From NCBI GenBank assembly GCA_016789245.1, contig JAEURM010000036.1, positions 1-12,089 on the forward strand: a stretch of DNA of 12,089 nucleotides, given 5' to 3'. The position numbers were made by a program, and so were the translations under genes. Of the stretch, positions 7,301 through 12,089 are shown one piece after another; the stretch's first letter is position 1; each line of letters opens with the position of its first letter. Below the pieces are notes generated by a model. It was not told the origin of the DNA. It made no database searches and saw only the letters and a program-made list of their open reading frames with translations. The stretch comes from Anaerolineales bacterium. GTDB lineage: Bacteria > Chloroflexota > Anaerolineae > Anaerolineales > UBA6663.

Positions 7301-8379
7301 AGGATGCGCTGGAGGGCTTGGAGAACGAGGCCGAGGAAACTAACAAACCCATTGATGCGCGGGCCGCGTACCGTTTGGTGACCGAAGTGCTAGGGCTGAA
7401 CATTCAGCCCACTACGAACGATATCCGGGAATTTGACGTGCGTGATTTCAAGCGGCGGCTTGGGGAGTGGGCGGAAAATTCTGTGAACGCCCGCGCGCGC
7501 GCCGCATTGGTGGCCACCATTGAGCGGCGCTTGGGTGCGCAACTGAATCTCAACAACAAGAGTGCGGTGGCCGAAGATTGGAACACGCAACGCCAACAGT
7601 TGATTGAGGCGGCGGAGAAAACGTTTGCGGCCAAAACGGAGCGCGTACTGGCGGATGTGGAGCGCGAGGTGAAATCTAACCTAGCGGAGAACGCCACGCC
7701 CACGCAACTGAAGCGCGCGCTGTGGGCGATGATGTTTGGCCGCGCGGTGGCCTTTGACCAGAAAACACACAAGCGCACCGAATTTTCTTTCCAACGCCTA
7801 AACTACGCCTACTTGGCCGGTGATATGGTGAGCGATTGGGACGTGAAGGATTTGAAGGAAGAAGTGCTGGCCCATTTGCGCGAAGCCACGCAAGCCCTAA
7901 CGCGGCTGTTTGGGCAAACAGAACACCGCGCCCGTGTGTTGGCTAACGCACCTACTACTGAGACGCCGGAAGAATTGGGCCGCAAGGCCAACACCAACGT
8001 CTATCGGCAGTTGATGTTGCAAACTATTGGCGGCTTGTGGGTGGAATATCTCACCTCTATGGAAGCCCTGCGCACCAGCATTGGCTTGGAAGCCTATGCC
8101 CAGCGTGACCCGCTGGTGGCGTACAAAACCAAAGCTACGGAGATGTGGCATGATTTGTTGGCCAATATCCGCGCTGGGGTGGTGGGCCGCGCCCTGCAAC
8201 TGCGCCCGCGCTTGGAGGTGCCACAACCCGCCCAAGCGCCCGCCCGCGCCGCGCAACAAGCTAATGCGCCGCAAGCGGCCAGCGCGCCAGCCACCAACGG
8301 CGCACCCGCCCAAACTGAGGCGGATGGTGAAGCCGAGCCGGCTGGTGGCGGCGGCAAACGCAAGCGCAAGCGGCGGTAA
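4390..8379 (+). CDS. secA: Protein translocase ATPase SecA, unusually long form
   Basis: SecA drives unfolded preproteins through the SecYEG channel by ATP hydrolysis. All core motifs are present. In NBD1: Walker A MRTGEGKT (117-124), VTVNDYLARRDA (144-155) and the DEAD-type DEVD (249-252) within DEARTPLIISG (257-267). The peptide cross-linking domain follows, about 220-370. NBD1 resumes with FTGRMMAGRRWSDGLHQA (367-384) and GMTGTA (417-422). In NBD2/IRA2: GTTSVEMSE (520-528), NMAGRGVDIKLGG (658-670) and RGRAARQGDPGSSQFFLS (756-773). The helical scaffold starts at VEGANFDIRKHLLEYDD (818-834), and the C-terminal core motif LRTSIGLEAYAQRDP is at 1227-1241. At 1329 residues it is far longer than the usual 800-950. 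There is about 95 extra residues in NBD2 (about 532-625), an enlarged VAR position (671-735) and a coiled-coil-rich expansion inside 860-1195. The tail (1275-1329) is Ala/Pro/Gln-rich, ends in KRKRKRR, and has no Cys-rich zinc site. The gene stands alone between its own promoter and terminator. The identity is certain; the roles of the insertions are unknown. Confidence 0.98.
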   Translation: MFKNFLKFLSGDPNKKDIERYSKTVAEINALEPQFTVLSDAELTAKTAEFRQRLAEATQNLTDEAERRAEEQDFLQAILPEAFATVREAAMRTLGLRPYDVQLIGGMVLNEGRIAEMRTGEGKTMVSTLPIYLNALLGRGVHLVTVNDYLARRDARWMGPIYNLLGLSVGVLQEAHRTENGQMAFIYDPAKESTQEDQHQLRLVPRKEAYAADITYGTNNEFGFDYLRDNMTYTLEARVQRERYYAIVDEVDNILIDEARTPLIISGPSNEAPEEYIRCARVVKGLKPEHYEIDERNRGISLTESGEVAIEKLLGQPLRDPDRPEEMAPDQARLLGHIEQALRAEYLFKRNKDYLVQAGKVIIIDEFTGRMMAGRRWSDGLHQAVEAKEGVPVQQENVTYATITLQNYFRLYQKLAGMTGTALTEAEEFERIYKLTVVAVPPHLEYMATRPDSTLVEAELKEDGQKFTYFAKKNDAEKKAIFWRRKDYPDLVYRTEESKLRAVTREVLRRHLFGQPLLIGTTSVEMSEHVSERLRAEALQRLTMILLIRDAYFRKHNKEEDGMQVADLDPLEAPMDKLSRNDLGKMLRDYELSTNPAGEDNLRALVRILEAPADSTEKLAKVLQAGIKHNVLNAKKHDEESLIIADAGALGAVTIATNMAGRGVDIKLGGEMAEEVITNVNRVLKKAGEEDPYDLTNLERQTKLRAIPEAEWGLYEGECRLFLQMMEDAVKVREVGGLHVIGSERHEARRIDNQLRGRAARQGDPGSSQFFLSLGDELMRRFGGQGVSDLMQRLKIDDSVPIAAGIVNRTIEGSQTRVEGANFDIRKHLLEYDDVLNSQRNAIYTQRDRVFIKDDLTDDFDEMLLAEVERRVELNAAEVDRWKLFAWLDEIQPPIVLNDGMGGEEIYPTYTQTVLLREVEGETDKKAALVELARDALRVERTHQLEAVETAIDRAEERLESQIKERRRAAEDALEGLENEAEETNKPIDARAAYRLVTEVLGLNIQPTTNDIREFDVRDFKRRLGEWAENSVNARARAALVATIERRLGAQLNLNNKSAVAEDWNTQRQQLIEAAEKTFAAKTERVLADVEREVKSNLAENATPTQLKRALWAMMFGRAVAFDQKTHKRTEFSFQRLNYAYLAGDMVSDWDVKDLKEEVLAHLREATQALTRLFGQTEHRARVLANAPTTETPEELGRKANTNVYRQLMLQTIGGLWVEYLTSMEALRTSIGLEAYAQRDPLVAYKTKATEMWHDLLANIRAGVVGRALQLRPRLEVPQPAQAPARAAQQANAPQAASAPATNGAPAQTEADGEAEPAGGGGKRKRKRR

Positions 8380-8390
8380 ATTTTTAGCTT

Positions 8391-8429
8391 AAAGCTGACG
8401 GATGTTGTAACGTTCGTCAGCTTTTTTTT
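8391..8429 (+). terminator. Intrinsic terminator of secA
   Basis: A 10-bp stem (8391-8400 AAAGCTGACG with 8415-8424 CGTCAGCTTT) with a 14-base loop runs directly into eight Ts (8422-8429). It begins 12 bases after the secA stop codon. This is a textbook rho-independent terminator. Confidence 0.93.
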
Positions 8430-8454
8430 GTTAAGCTCTAGGCGGCATTTGGTC

Positions 8455-8549
8455 GGGCTAAAGCCCTCCCTTAGTTCGTGGAAGCCCTTCGGGCTCTAAC
8501 GCCTCAGCCCCGCAAGGGGCTTTCATGTTCTCAGCAAGGGCTTCAGCCT
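8455..8549. repeat. Cluster of short G+C hairpins in the secA downstream gap
   Basis: Within about 95 bases there are four compact stem-loops built on the same AGCCC/GGGCT words: GGGCT-AA-AGCCC (8455-8466), AGCCC-TTC-GGGCT (8483-8495), AGCCCC-GCAA-GGGGCT with a GNRA-type loop (8506-8521), and GGCT-TC-AGCC (8539-8548). The flanks TAGTTCG (8472-8478) and CGCGAACTG (8551-8559) are loosely inverted copies, suggesting one larger imperfect palindrome. This resembles the dispersed GGGCTAAAGCCC-type intergenic repeats that I recall from several bacterial phyla. An open frame crosses the patch (from 8478), but nothing supports it being translated. Confidence 0.6.
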
Positions 8550-8596
8550 GCGCGAACTGCGCGACGGGGGAGGCTGGGTAGGGGCACAACCCCGCG

Positions 8597-8625
8597 TATA
8601 ATTCCCACAAGCCAATTTTGGAGGG
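8597..8625 (+). promoter_or_regulatory. Promoter and ribosome binding site of the small-protein/HicA-like pair
   Basis: A perfect TATAAT (8597-8602) predicts a transcript start near 8609. The -35 region is weak (CTGGGT at 8574-8579). GGAGGG (8620-8625) lies five to six bases before the ATG at 8631, the strongest Shine-Dalgarno in the window. The leader is about 22 nt. Because the -10 and SD both point to 8631, longer in-frame starts upstream are rejected. Confidence 0.75.
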
Positions 8626-8630
8626 ATACG

Positions 8631-8864
8631 ATGCCTAAAGCGAAAGCTAATTCAGTTAAGCCGCGACGCATCAAAGAAAGCGCGCCCGTTTACGTCGTCT
8701 CAACTAAAGCCCCAAAACGCGCCCGTGTGCAAACGGCGGAGTTGCAGTTTTTTATCACTCTGCCGGATAAAACTCACGCAGAAGCGTTTACTGACCAACT
8801 GATTGAGTTAGTAGAAAGCTATGGTGGCTCAGTGGCGGGTGGCACAGCCACTGAGGGTGAGTAG
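8631..8864 (+). CDS. Small basic protein upstream of a HicA-like toxin, possible antitoxin
   Basis: A 77-residue protein that I do not recognise with confidence. Residues 1-35 are rich in Lys, Arg, Ala and Pro and are probably flexible. Residues 36-68 look folded, with a strand-like stretch AELQFFITLP (36-45), an amphipathic helix THAEAFTDQLIELVESYG (48-65) and a glycine-rich end (GGSVAGGTATEGE, 65-77). This strand-helix-GG pattern is faintly like the YggL/DUF469 ribosome-associated family, but is too short to claim. It does not resemble HicB, which has a partial RNase H fold and usually a DNA-binding domain. It is the first gene of a two-gene unit: only 3 nt separate its stop from the next ATG, and its last codons provide the next gene's ribosome binding site. 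That order (antitoxin first) and coupling fit an antitoxin. The start is set by GGAGGG. Confidence 0.75.
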   Translation: MPKAKANSVKPRRIKESAPVYVVSTKAPKRARVQTAELQFFITLPDKTHAEAFTDQLIELVESYGGSVAGGTATEGE

Positions 8865-8867
8865 CGT

Positions 8868-9119
8868 ATGGGCAAGAAAGATGATGTGAACTCACTGCGT
8901 ACTAGCCGTGAGTTTATTGCTTATGCCAAACGAAATGATTGCGAGATTATTCAAGGCAAAGGTAGTCATGTAAAAGCCCGTAACGAAAAAGGCTTTGCCA
9001 TCATACCCAATCATGCCCGTGAACTTCCGACTGGCACACGACGAGCCATTATTAAGGCCTTTGTGGCGATGGGAATTGCCGTATTTCTTGTGCTAACGGC
9101 ATTACCACTCTTGTTTTAG
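8868..9119 (+). CDS. HicA-like mRNA interferase with a C-terminal transmembrane helix
   Basis: An 83-residue protein. Residues 10-60 match the HicA pattern: an opening helix TSREFIAYAKRNDC (12-25), the strand EIIQGKGSHVKARN (26-39) with the Gly-Ser-His motif whose His34 is the expected catalytic residue, the strand GFAIIPNHARELPTGT (42-57), and a closing helix RRAIIKAF (58-65). HicA toxins are dsRBD-fold ribonucleases that cut translated mRNA in the cytoplasm. Here the protein does not end at the last helix as usual, but runs on with about 20 hydrophobic residues (64-83, AFVAMGIAVFLVLTALPLLF), a plausible membrane span at the extreme C-terminus. The ribosome binding site is GGTGAG (8856-8861) inside the upstream gene. 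The DNA here is visibly richer in A+T than secA or the ATPase gene, which may point to transfer. No HicB follows. The fold assignment is fairly firm; toxicity is inference. Confidence 0.78.
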   Translation: MGKKDDVNSLRTSREFIAYAKRNDCEIIQGKGSHVKARNEKGFAIIPNHARELPTGTRRAIIKAFVAMGIAVFLVLTALPLLF

Positions 9120-9181
9120 AATAGCTCCTATAAATGTAGAATCACCCAATCACAATTCAGCAATCACTAATTAAGAGTCCT

Positions 9182-11626
9182 ATGCCCCCCTCCACCTCCG
9201 ATTACGAAAAACTTGGCGCGTTTTATTTAGGCAAAGAATATGATTTGGCGGCGAAGCAGGCTAAAGATGCTTTGCTATTATATGACTCTAAAGATTTGGT
9301 GACGCACGCCGTATGCGTGGGCATGACGGGCAGTGGCAAAACCGGCTTATGCTTGGCTTTGCTAGAAGAAGCCGCCATTGACGGCGTGCCCGCCATCATC
9401 ATTGACCCGAAAGGCGATTTGCCCAACCTCCTGCTCACCTTCCCGCAATTGCGCGGCGATGATTTTGCGCCGTGGGTAAACGCCGAGGACGCGGCCAAAA
9501 AAGGCTTGGGCGTGCCTGAGTTTGCGAACGCGCAAGCCGAATTGTGGAAGAAAGGCTTGGGCGATTGGGGGCAGGATGGGGGCCGCATTCAGAGATTGCG
9601 CGACGCGGCGGAAATCATGGTTTACACGCCCGGCTCCAGCGCTGGCCTGCCCGTCTCCATTCTCAAATCTTTTGCCGCGCCCGGCCAAGCCGTGCTGGAA
9701 GATGGCGAGCTTTTGCGCGAGCGCATCAACACTACGGTGACGAGTTTGCTGGGCTTGCTTAATATTCAGGCCGACCCATTGCAAAGCCGCGAACATATTT
9801 TGCTGGCGAACTTAATTGATAGCCAGTGGCGGCAGGGCAAAGATATGGATTTGGCCAATTTGATTGGCCTGATTCAAAATCCGCCCATCACCAAAGTAGG
9901 CGTGCTGGATTTGGAATCTTTTTATCCCGGCAAAGACCGGTTTAGTTTGGTGATGGCACTGAATAATTTACTGGCCGCACCGGGCTTTAGCGCGTGGCTG
10001 GAGGGTGAGGCACTAGATATTCAAAATATGCTTTACGGCGTAAACGGCAAACCGCGCCACGCCATTTTCTCCATTGCTCATCTGAATGATTCCGAGCGGA
10101 TGTTCTTTGTTTCACTTCTGCTCAACCAAGTGCTGGGCTGGGTGCGTGGGCAAAGCGGCACTACTTCTCTGCGGGCCGTTTTGTATATGGATGAAATTTT
10201 TGGCTACTTCCCGCCCACCGCCAACCCGCCCAGCAAATTGCCCTTGCTCACCTTGCTCAAACAAGCGCGGGCCTTTGGCTTGGGCGTGGTGCTGGCCACC
10301 CAAAACCCAGTGGATTTAGATTACAAAGGTCTTTCCAACACGGGCACGTGGTTTATTGGCCGCCTGCAAACGGATAGAGATAAGCAAAGAGTTTTAGATG
10401 GTTTGGAGGGCGCGGCCACCTCCACCGGCGCGGGGTTTGATAGAGGCCGGATGGAAGAAATTTTGGCCGGCCTCGGCAACCGCGTGTTCCTGATGAATAA
10501 CGTACATGATGATGCACCCACCATCTTTACCACGCGCTGGGTGATGAGTTATTTGCGCGGCCCGCTCACGCGTCAGCAGATAAAGCAATTAATGGATGAA
10601 CGCCGCGCCGCACCGGCAGTGACGCCGCCCGCCGCGCCGCAACCGGTGGCCGCGCCCACAGTAGTTCAGTCATCGGTGAACAGTCAAACAGCGCGGCCAT
10701 CTTTGCCGCCGGAAGTGCCGCAATTTTTTATTCCGGCGCGCGGCAGTAAGAGCGCCACGTTGGTGTACCAGCCGTTTGTGCTGGGCGCGGCCAAAGTAAA
10801 TTTTGCCGATAGTAAAACGCGCGTGGATGTGACGCGCGACGTGACGGCGCTCACCTCCATCACGGAGGCCGCCGTGCCGGTGAATTGGGAAGCGGCGCGC
10901 GAGGCCAGCGTGGCCGTGAGTGATTTGGAGAAACAACCAGCGGACGGCGCACAATTTGGTGAAATGCCCGCCGCAGGCGCTAAGGCCAAAAATTACGCGG
11001 CGTGGAGCAAAGATTTTGTGAGCTACTTGTACGGCGCGCAAAAGTTGGAACTGTTCAAGAGCGCGGGTAGAGGCTTGGTTTCTAACGTAGATGAGAGCGA
11101 GCGTGATTTCCGCGTGCGCGTGAGCCAAACGGCGCGCGAGGGCCGTGACGCCGCCGTGGAAAAATTACGCGCCAAGTACGCGCCCAAACTGGCCACGCTT
11201 CAGGAACGTATCCGCAAAGCCGAGCAAGCCGTAGAAGCGCAGGAAGCGCAGGCCAAGCAAGCGCAATTCAGCACGGTCGTTTCTGTGGGCGCAACTCTGC
11301 TCAGCGCGTTTGTGGGCCGCAAAGGTTCAGCGTTAGGTAAGGCCAGCAGTGCGGCCAAGGGCGTAGGCCGTGCCATGCAAGAGGGCGGTGATGTGGGCCG
11401 CGCCAAAGAAAAGGTGGCCGCTTTGCAACAACAGTTGGCGCAATTAGAAGAACAGTTCAAAACAGAAAGCGAAGCATTGGCCGCCAGCAGTGACGCGCAA
11501 ACTGAAGTGCTGGAAACGCTAACCATCAAGCCGAAGAAAACCAACATCAGCGTGCAACTGGTGGCGCTGGCGTGGGCACCTTTCTGGAAAGATGAATCCG
11601 GCACGCTAGAGGCGGCGTGGGAGTGA
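9182..11626 (+). CDS. HerA/FtsK-class P-loop ATPase with coiled-coil C-terminal tail
   Basis: An 814-residue ATPase. The N-terminal half is one ASCE P-loop domain: Walker A GMTGSGKT (47-54), the HerA-type strand AIIIDPKGDLPNLL (71-84), Walker B AVLYMDEIFGYFPP (332-345), then KQARAFGLGVVLATQNPVDL (360-379), carrying the polar sensor motif ATQN, and GTWFIGRLQTDRD (388-400) with candidate arginine fingers. This order is typical of the HerA/VirB4/FtsK branch, whose members form hexamers that pump DNA or partner with nucleases. A Pro/Ala linker (476-510) leads to a beta-rich middle region (513-600). A tail follows with coiled coil (about 650-695), a small-residue and hydrophobic segment (697-735), a second coiled coil (736-770) and a short conserved-looking end. 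No NurA, Sir2 or other nuclease partner lies next to it. It starts 62 bases after the HicA-like gene, in an A+T-rich gap with only weak -10-like words (TATAAA at 9129-9134); AAGAG (9173-9177) is a weak SD. ATPase class is confident, cellular role unknown. Confidence 0.82.
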   Translation: MPPSTSDYEKLGAFYLGKEYDLAAKQAKDALLLYDSKDLVTHAVCVGMTGSGKTGLCLALLEEAAIDGVPAIIIDPKGDLPNLLLTFPQLRGDDFAPWVNAEDAAKKGLGVPEFANAQAELWKKGLGDWGQDGGRIQRLRDAAEIMVYTPGSSAGLPVSILKSFAAPGQAVLEDGELLRERINTTVTSLLGLLNIQADPLQSREHILLANLIDSQWRQGKDMDLANLIGLIQNPPITKVGVLDLESFYPGKDRFSLVMALNNLLAAPGFSAWLEGEALDIQNMLYGVNGKPRHAIFSIAHLNDSERMFFVSLLLNQVLGWVRGQSGTTSLRAVLYMDEIFGYFPPTANPPSKLPLLTLLKQARAFGLGVVLATQNPVDLDYKGLSNTGTWFIGRLQTDRDKQRVLDGLEGAATSTGAGFDRGRMEEILAGLGNRVFLMNNVHDDAPTIFTTRWVMSYLRGPLTRQQIKQLMDERRAAPAVTPPAAPQPVAAPTVVQSSVNSQTARPSLPPEVPQFFIPARGSKSATLVYQPFVLGAAKVNFADSKTRVDVTRDVTALTSITEAAVPVNWEAAREASVAVSDLEKQPADGAQFGEMPAAGAKAKNYAAWSKDFVSYLYGAQKLELFKSAGRGLVSNVDESERDFRVRVSQTAREGRDAAVEKLRAKYAPKLATLQERIRKAEQAVEAQEAQAKQAQFSTVVSVGATLLSAFVGRKGSALGKASSAAKGVGRAMQEGGDVGRAKEKVAALQQQLAQLEEQFKTESEALAASSDAQTEVLETLTIKPKKTNISVQLVALAWAPFWKDESGTLEAAWE

Positions 11627-11644
11627 GCCGGATAAAATCTGAAC

Positions 11645-11657
11645 TATAATCTTTTCA
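11645..11657 (+). promoter_or_regulatory. Promoter for leaderless nucleotidyltransferase transcript
   Basis: A perfect TATAAT (11645-11650) is followed by CTTTTC and then the ATG at 11657, so the predicted +1 is the A of the start codon. There is no Shine-Dalgarno sequence. The -35 region overlaps the end of the ATPase gene and is weak (GTGAGC at 11623-11628, 16-base spacing). Confidence 0.55.
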
Positions 11658-12028
11658 TGGTCACGCGAACAATTGCTCATCAGCGCGCAAGAACTAATAC
11701 GCTCCGGCGTATTTCTTTGCGTGTTATTCGGGGTGTTGTTTGGCAAATTGCTCAAAAATTCCAACCCGAGAAGATCATCCTGTTTGGTTCTTATGCCTAT
11801 GGCAAGCCCCATGTTGGCAGTGATGTGGATTTGCTGGTAATCATGGAAACCCCGTTGCGCAACCGTGAGCAAGCGGCCCAAATTGCCCGCGCTCTCAATT
11901 ATCGTTTTGGGTTAGATGTGTTGGTTCGCACCCCGCAACAGCTAGCAGAACGCTTGGATTTGGGCGATTTTTTTCTGCAAGAGGTTGTGACCAAAGGTAA
12001 AGTTTTGTATGCACGCTCTCACGCGTGA
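11657..12028 (+). CDS. MNT-domain nucleotidyltransferase, antitoxin of a HEPN/MNT pair
   Basis: A 123-residue minimal nucleotidyltransferase. The family signature GSx10DxD is complete: G44-S45 in ILFGSYAYGK and D56-V-D58 in GSDVDLLVIM, with D87 (GLDVLV) as the likely third metal ligand. In known HEPN/MNT toxin-antitoxin systems, MntA neutralises the HEPN ribonuclease by transferring AMP groups to it. The intact catalytic residues predict an active enzyme. The N-terminus is basic and unusually long (about 38 residues before the first core strand); internal starts are possible, but the ATG at 11657 lies exactly at the predicted transcript start. The stop codon overlaps the HEPN reading frame by 20 bases, so the two are translationally coupled. 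The gene begins 30 bases after the ATPase gene, on the same strand. Confidence 0.88.
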   Translation: MVTRTIAHQRARTNTLRRISLRVIRGVVWQIAQKFQPEKIILFGSYAYGKPHVGSDVDLLVIMETPLRNREQAAQIARALNYRFGLDVLVRTPQQLAERLDLGDFFLQEVVTKGKVLYARSHA

Positions 12029-12089
12029 GTGGGTGGCTAAAGCCGAAGGGGATTTTCGGACAGCCAGCCGCGAGGCCCGTGTGCGGAAG
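12009..12089 (+). CDS. HEPN-domain protein, N-terminal fragment cut by the window edge
   Basis: Starting at ATG 12009, in another frame from the nucleotidyltransferase, 27 codons run to the end of the window without a stop. They read MHALTREWVAKAEGDFRTAS and on. The pattern of a basic start followed by EW-x-AKAE-x-DF-x-A is the usual first helix of HEPN toxins found directly after MNT genes. The catalytic R-x4-6-H motif would lie beyond the window. GTG at 12033 is an alternative start but would cut into the first helix. Identification rests on a short segment plus position. Confidence 0.75.
   Translation, partial: MHALTREWVAKAEGDFRTASREARVRK

Noticed and set aside
4351..8313. Many open frames of 60-150 codons on the minus strand across secA
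   Set aside because: They are shadows of a high-G+C coding gene, lacking ribosome binding sites and family motifs.
8478..8630. Upstream extension of the 77-aa gene to ATG 8478
   Set aside because: The extension crosses the hairpin cluster and the TATAAT box, whereas the internal ATG at 8631 has a strong GGAGGG at correct spacing.
10670..11604. Minus-strand open frames of 100-150 codons opposite the ATPase gene
   Set aside because: Their sequence is what the opposite strand of this coding region would give by chance; no domain or start signals.
1..12089. CRISPR array, tRNA or rRNA genes, insertion sequences
   Set aside because: No regular repeat-spacer pattern, cloverleaf, rRNA-like block or transposase was seen by eye on either strand.

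Overview
The window looks like chromosomal DNA from a Chloroflexota bacterium, probably close to the Anaerolineae. This is inferred from gene style and not from any search. The clues are moderately high G+C, two large secreted or lipid-anchored proteins with Pro/Thr/Ser-rich or Gly-rich linkers, a short LPLIFRN-type motif that I recall from many secreted proteins of that phylum, a very long SecA (1329 aa), and a mix of Shine-Dalgarno-led and apparently leaderless genes.

Layout. (1) Bases 1-91 hold only the edge of an intergenic region. (2) An SDR-type L-threonine 3-dehydrogenase-like gene runs leftward (92-1111). (3) From a shared intergenic region, a membrane-anchored TIM-barrel glycoside-hydrolase-like gene runs rightward (1280-2695). 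It has a consensus-like promoter placed so that transcription would begin on its ATG. (4) After a 45-bp palindrome comes a lipoprotein (2836-4182) with a FecR-like domain and two related C-terminal domains, closed by a strong hairpin terminator (4211-4242). (5) secA (4390-8379) has its own extended -10 promoter, a structured leader of about 93 nt and a clear intrinsic terminator (8391-8429). The protein carries a large insertion in NBD2, an enlarged VAR position and a roughly 240-340 residue expansion of the helical scaffold/wing region, and it lacks the usual C-terminal zinc motif. (6) A hairpin-rich, non-coding repeat-like patch follows (8455-8549). (7) The right-hand 3.5 kb looks like accessory or defence-type content: a 77-aa basic protein 3 nt upstream of a HicA-like toxin with a C-terminal membrane helix, a HerA/FtsK-class P-loop ATPase with a coiled-coil tail (9182-11626), then a MntA-type nucleotidyltransferase overlapping the start of a HEPN gene that runs off the window.

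The left part serves metabolism, cell-surface and secretion functions. The glycosidase-like protein and the lipoprotein are both expected clients of the Sec pathway whose motor is encoded next to them. The right part has two toxin-antitoxin-like pairs flanking a HerA-like ATPase.

The most interesting points are two genes whose -10 boxes sit exactly six bases before the ATG (leaderless transcripts), the membrane-tailed HicA with a non-HicB partner, the heavily expanded SecA with a possible switchable leader, and the ATPase with a coiled coil / small-residue segment / coiled coil tail lying between the two toxin modules.
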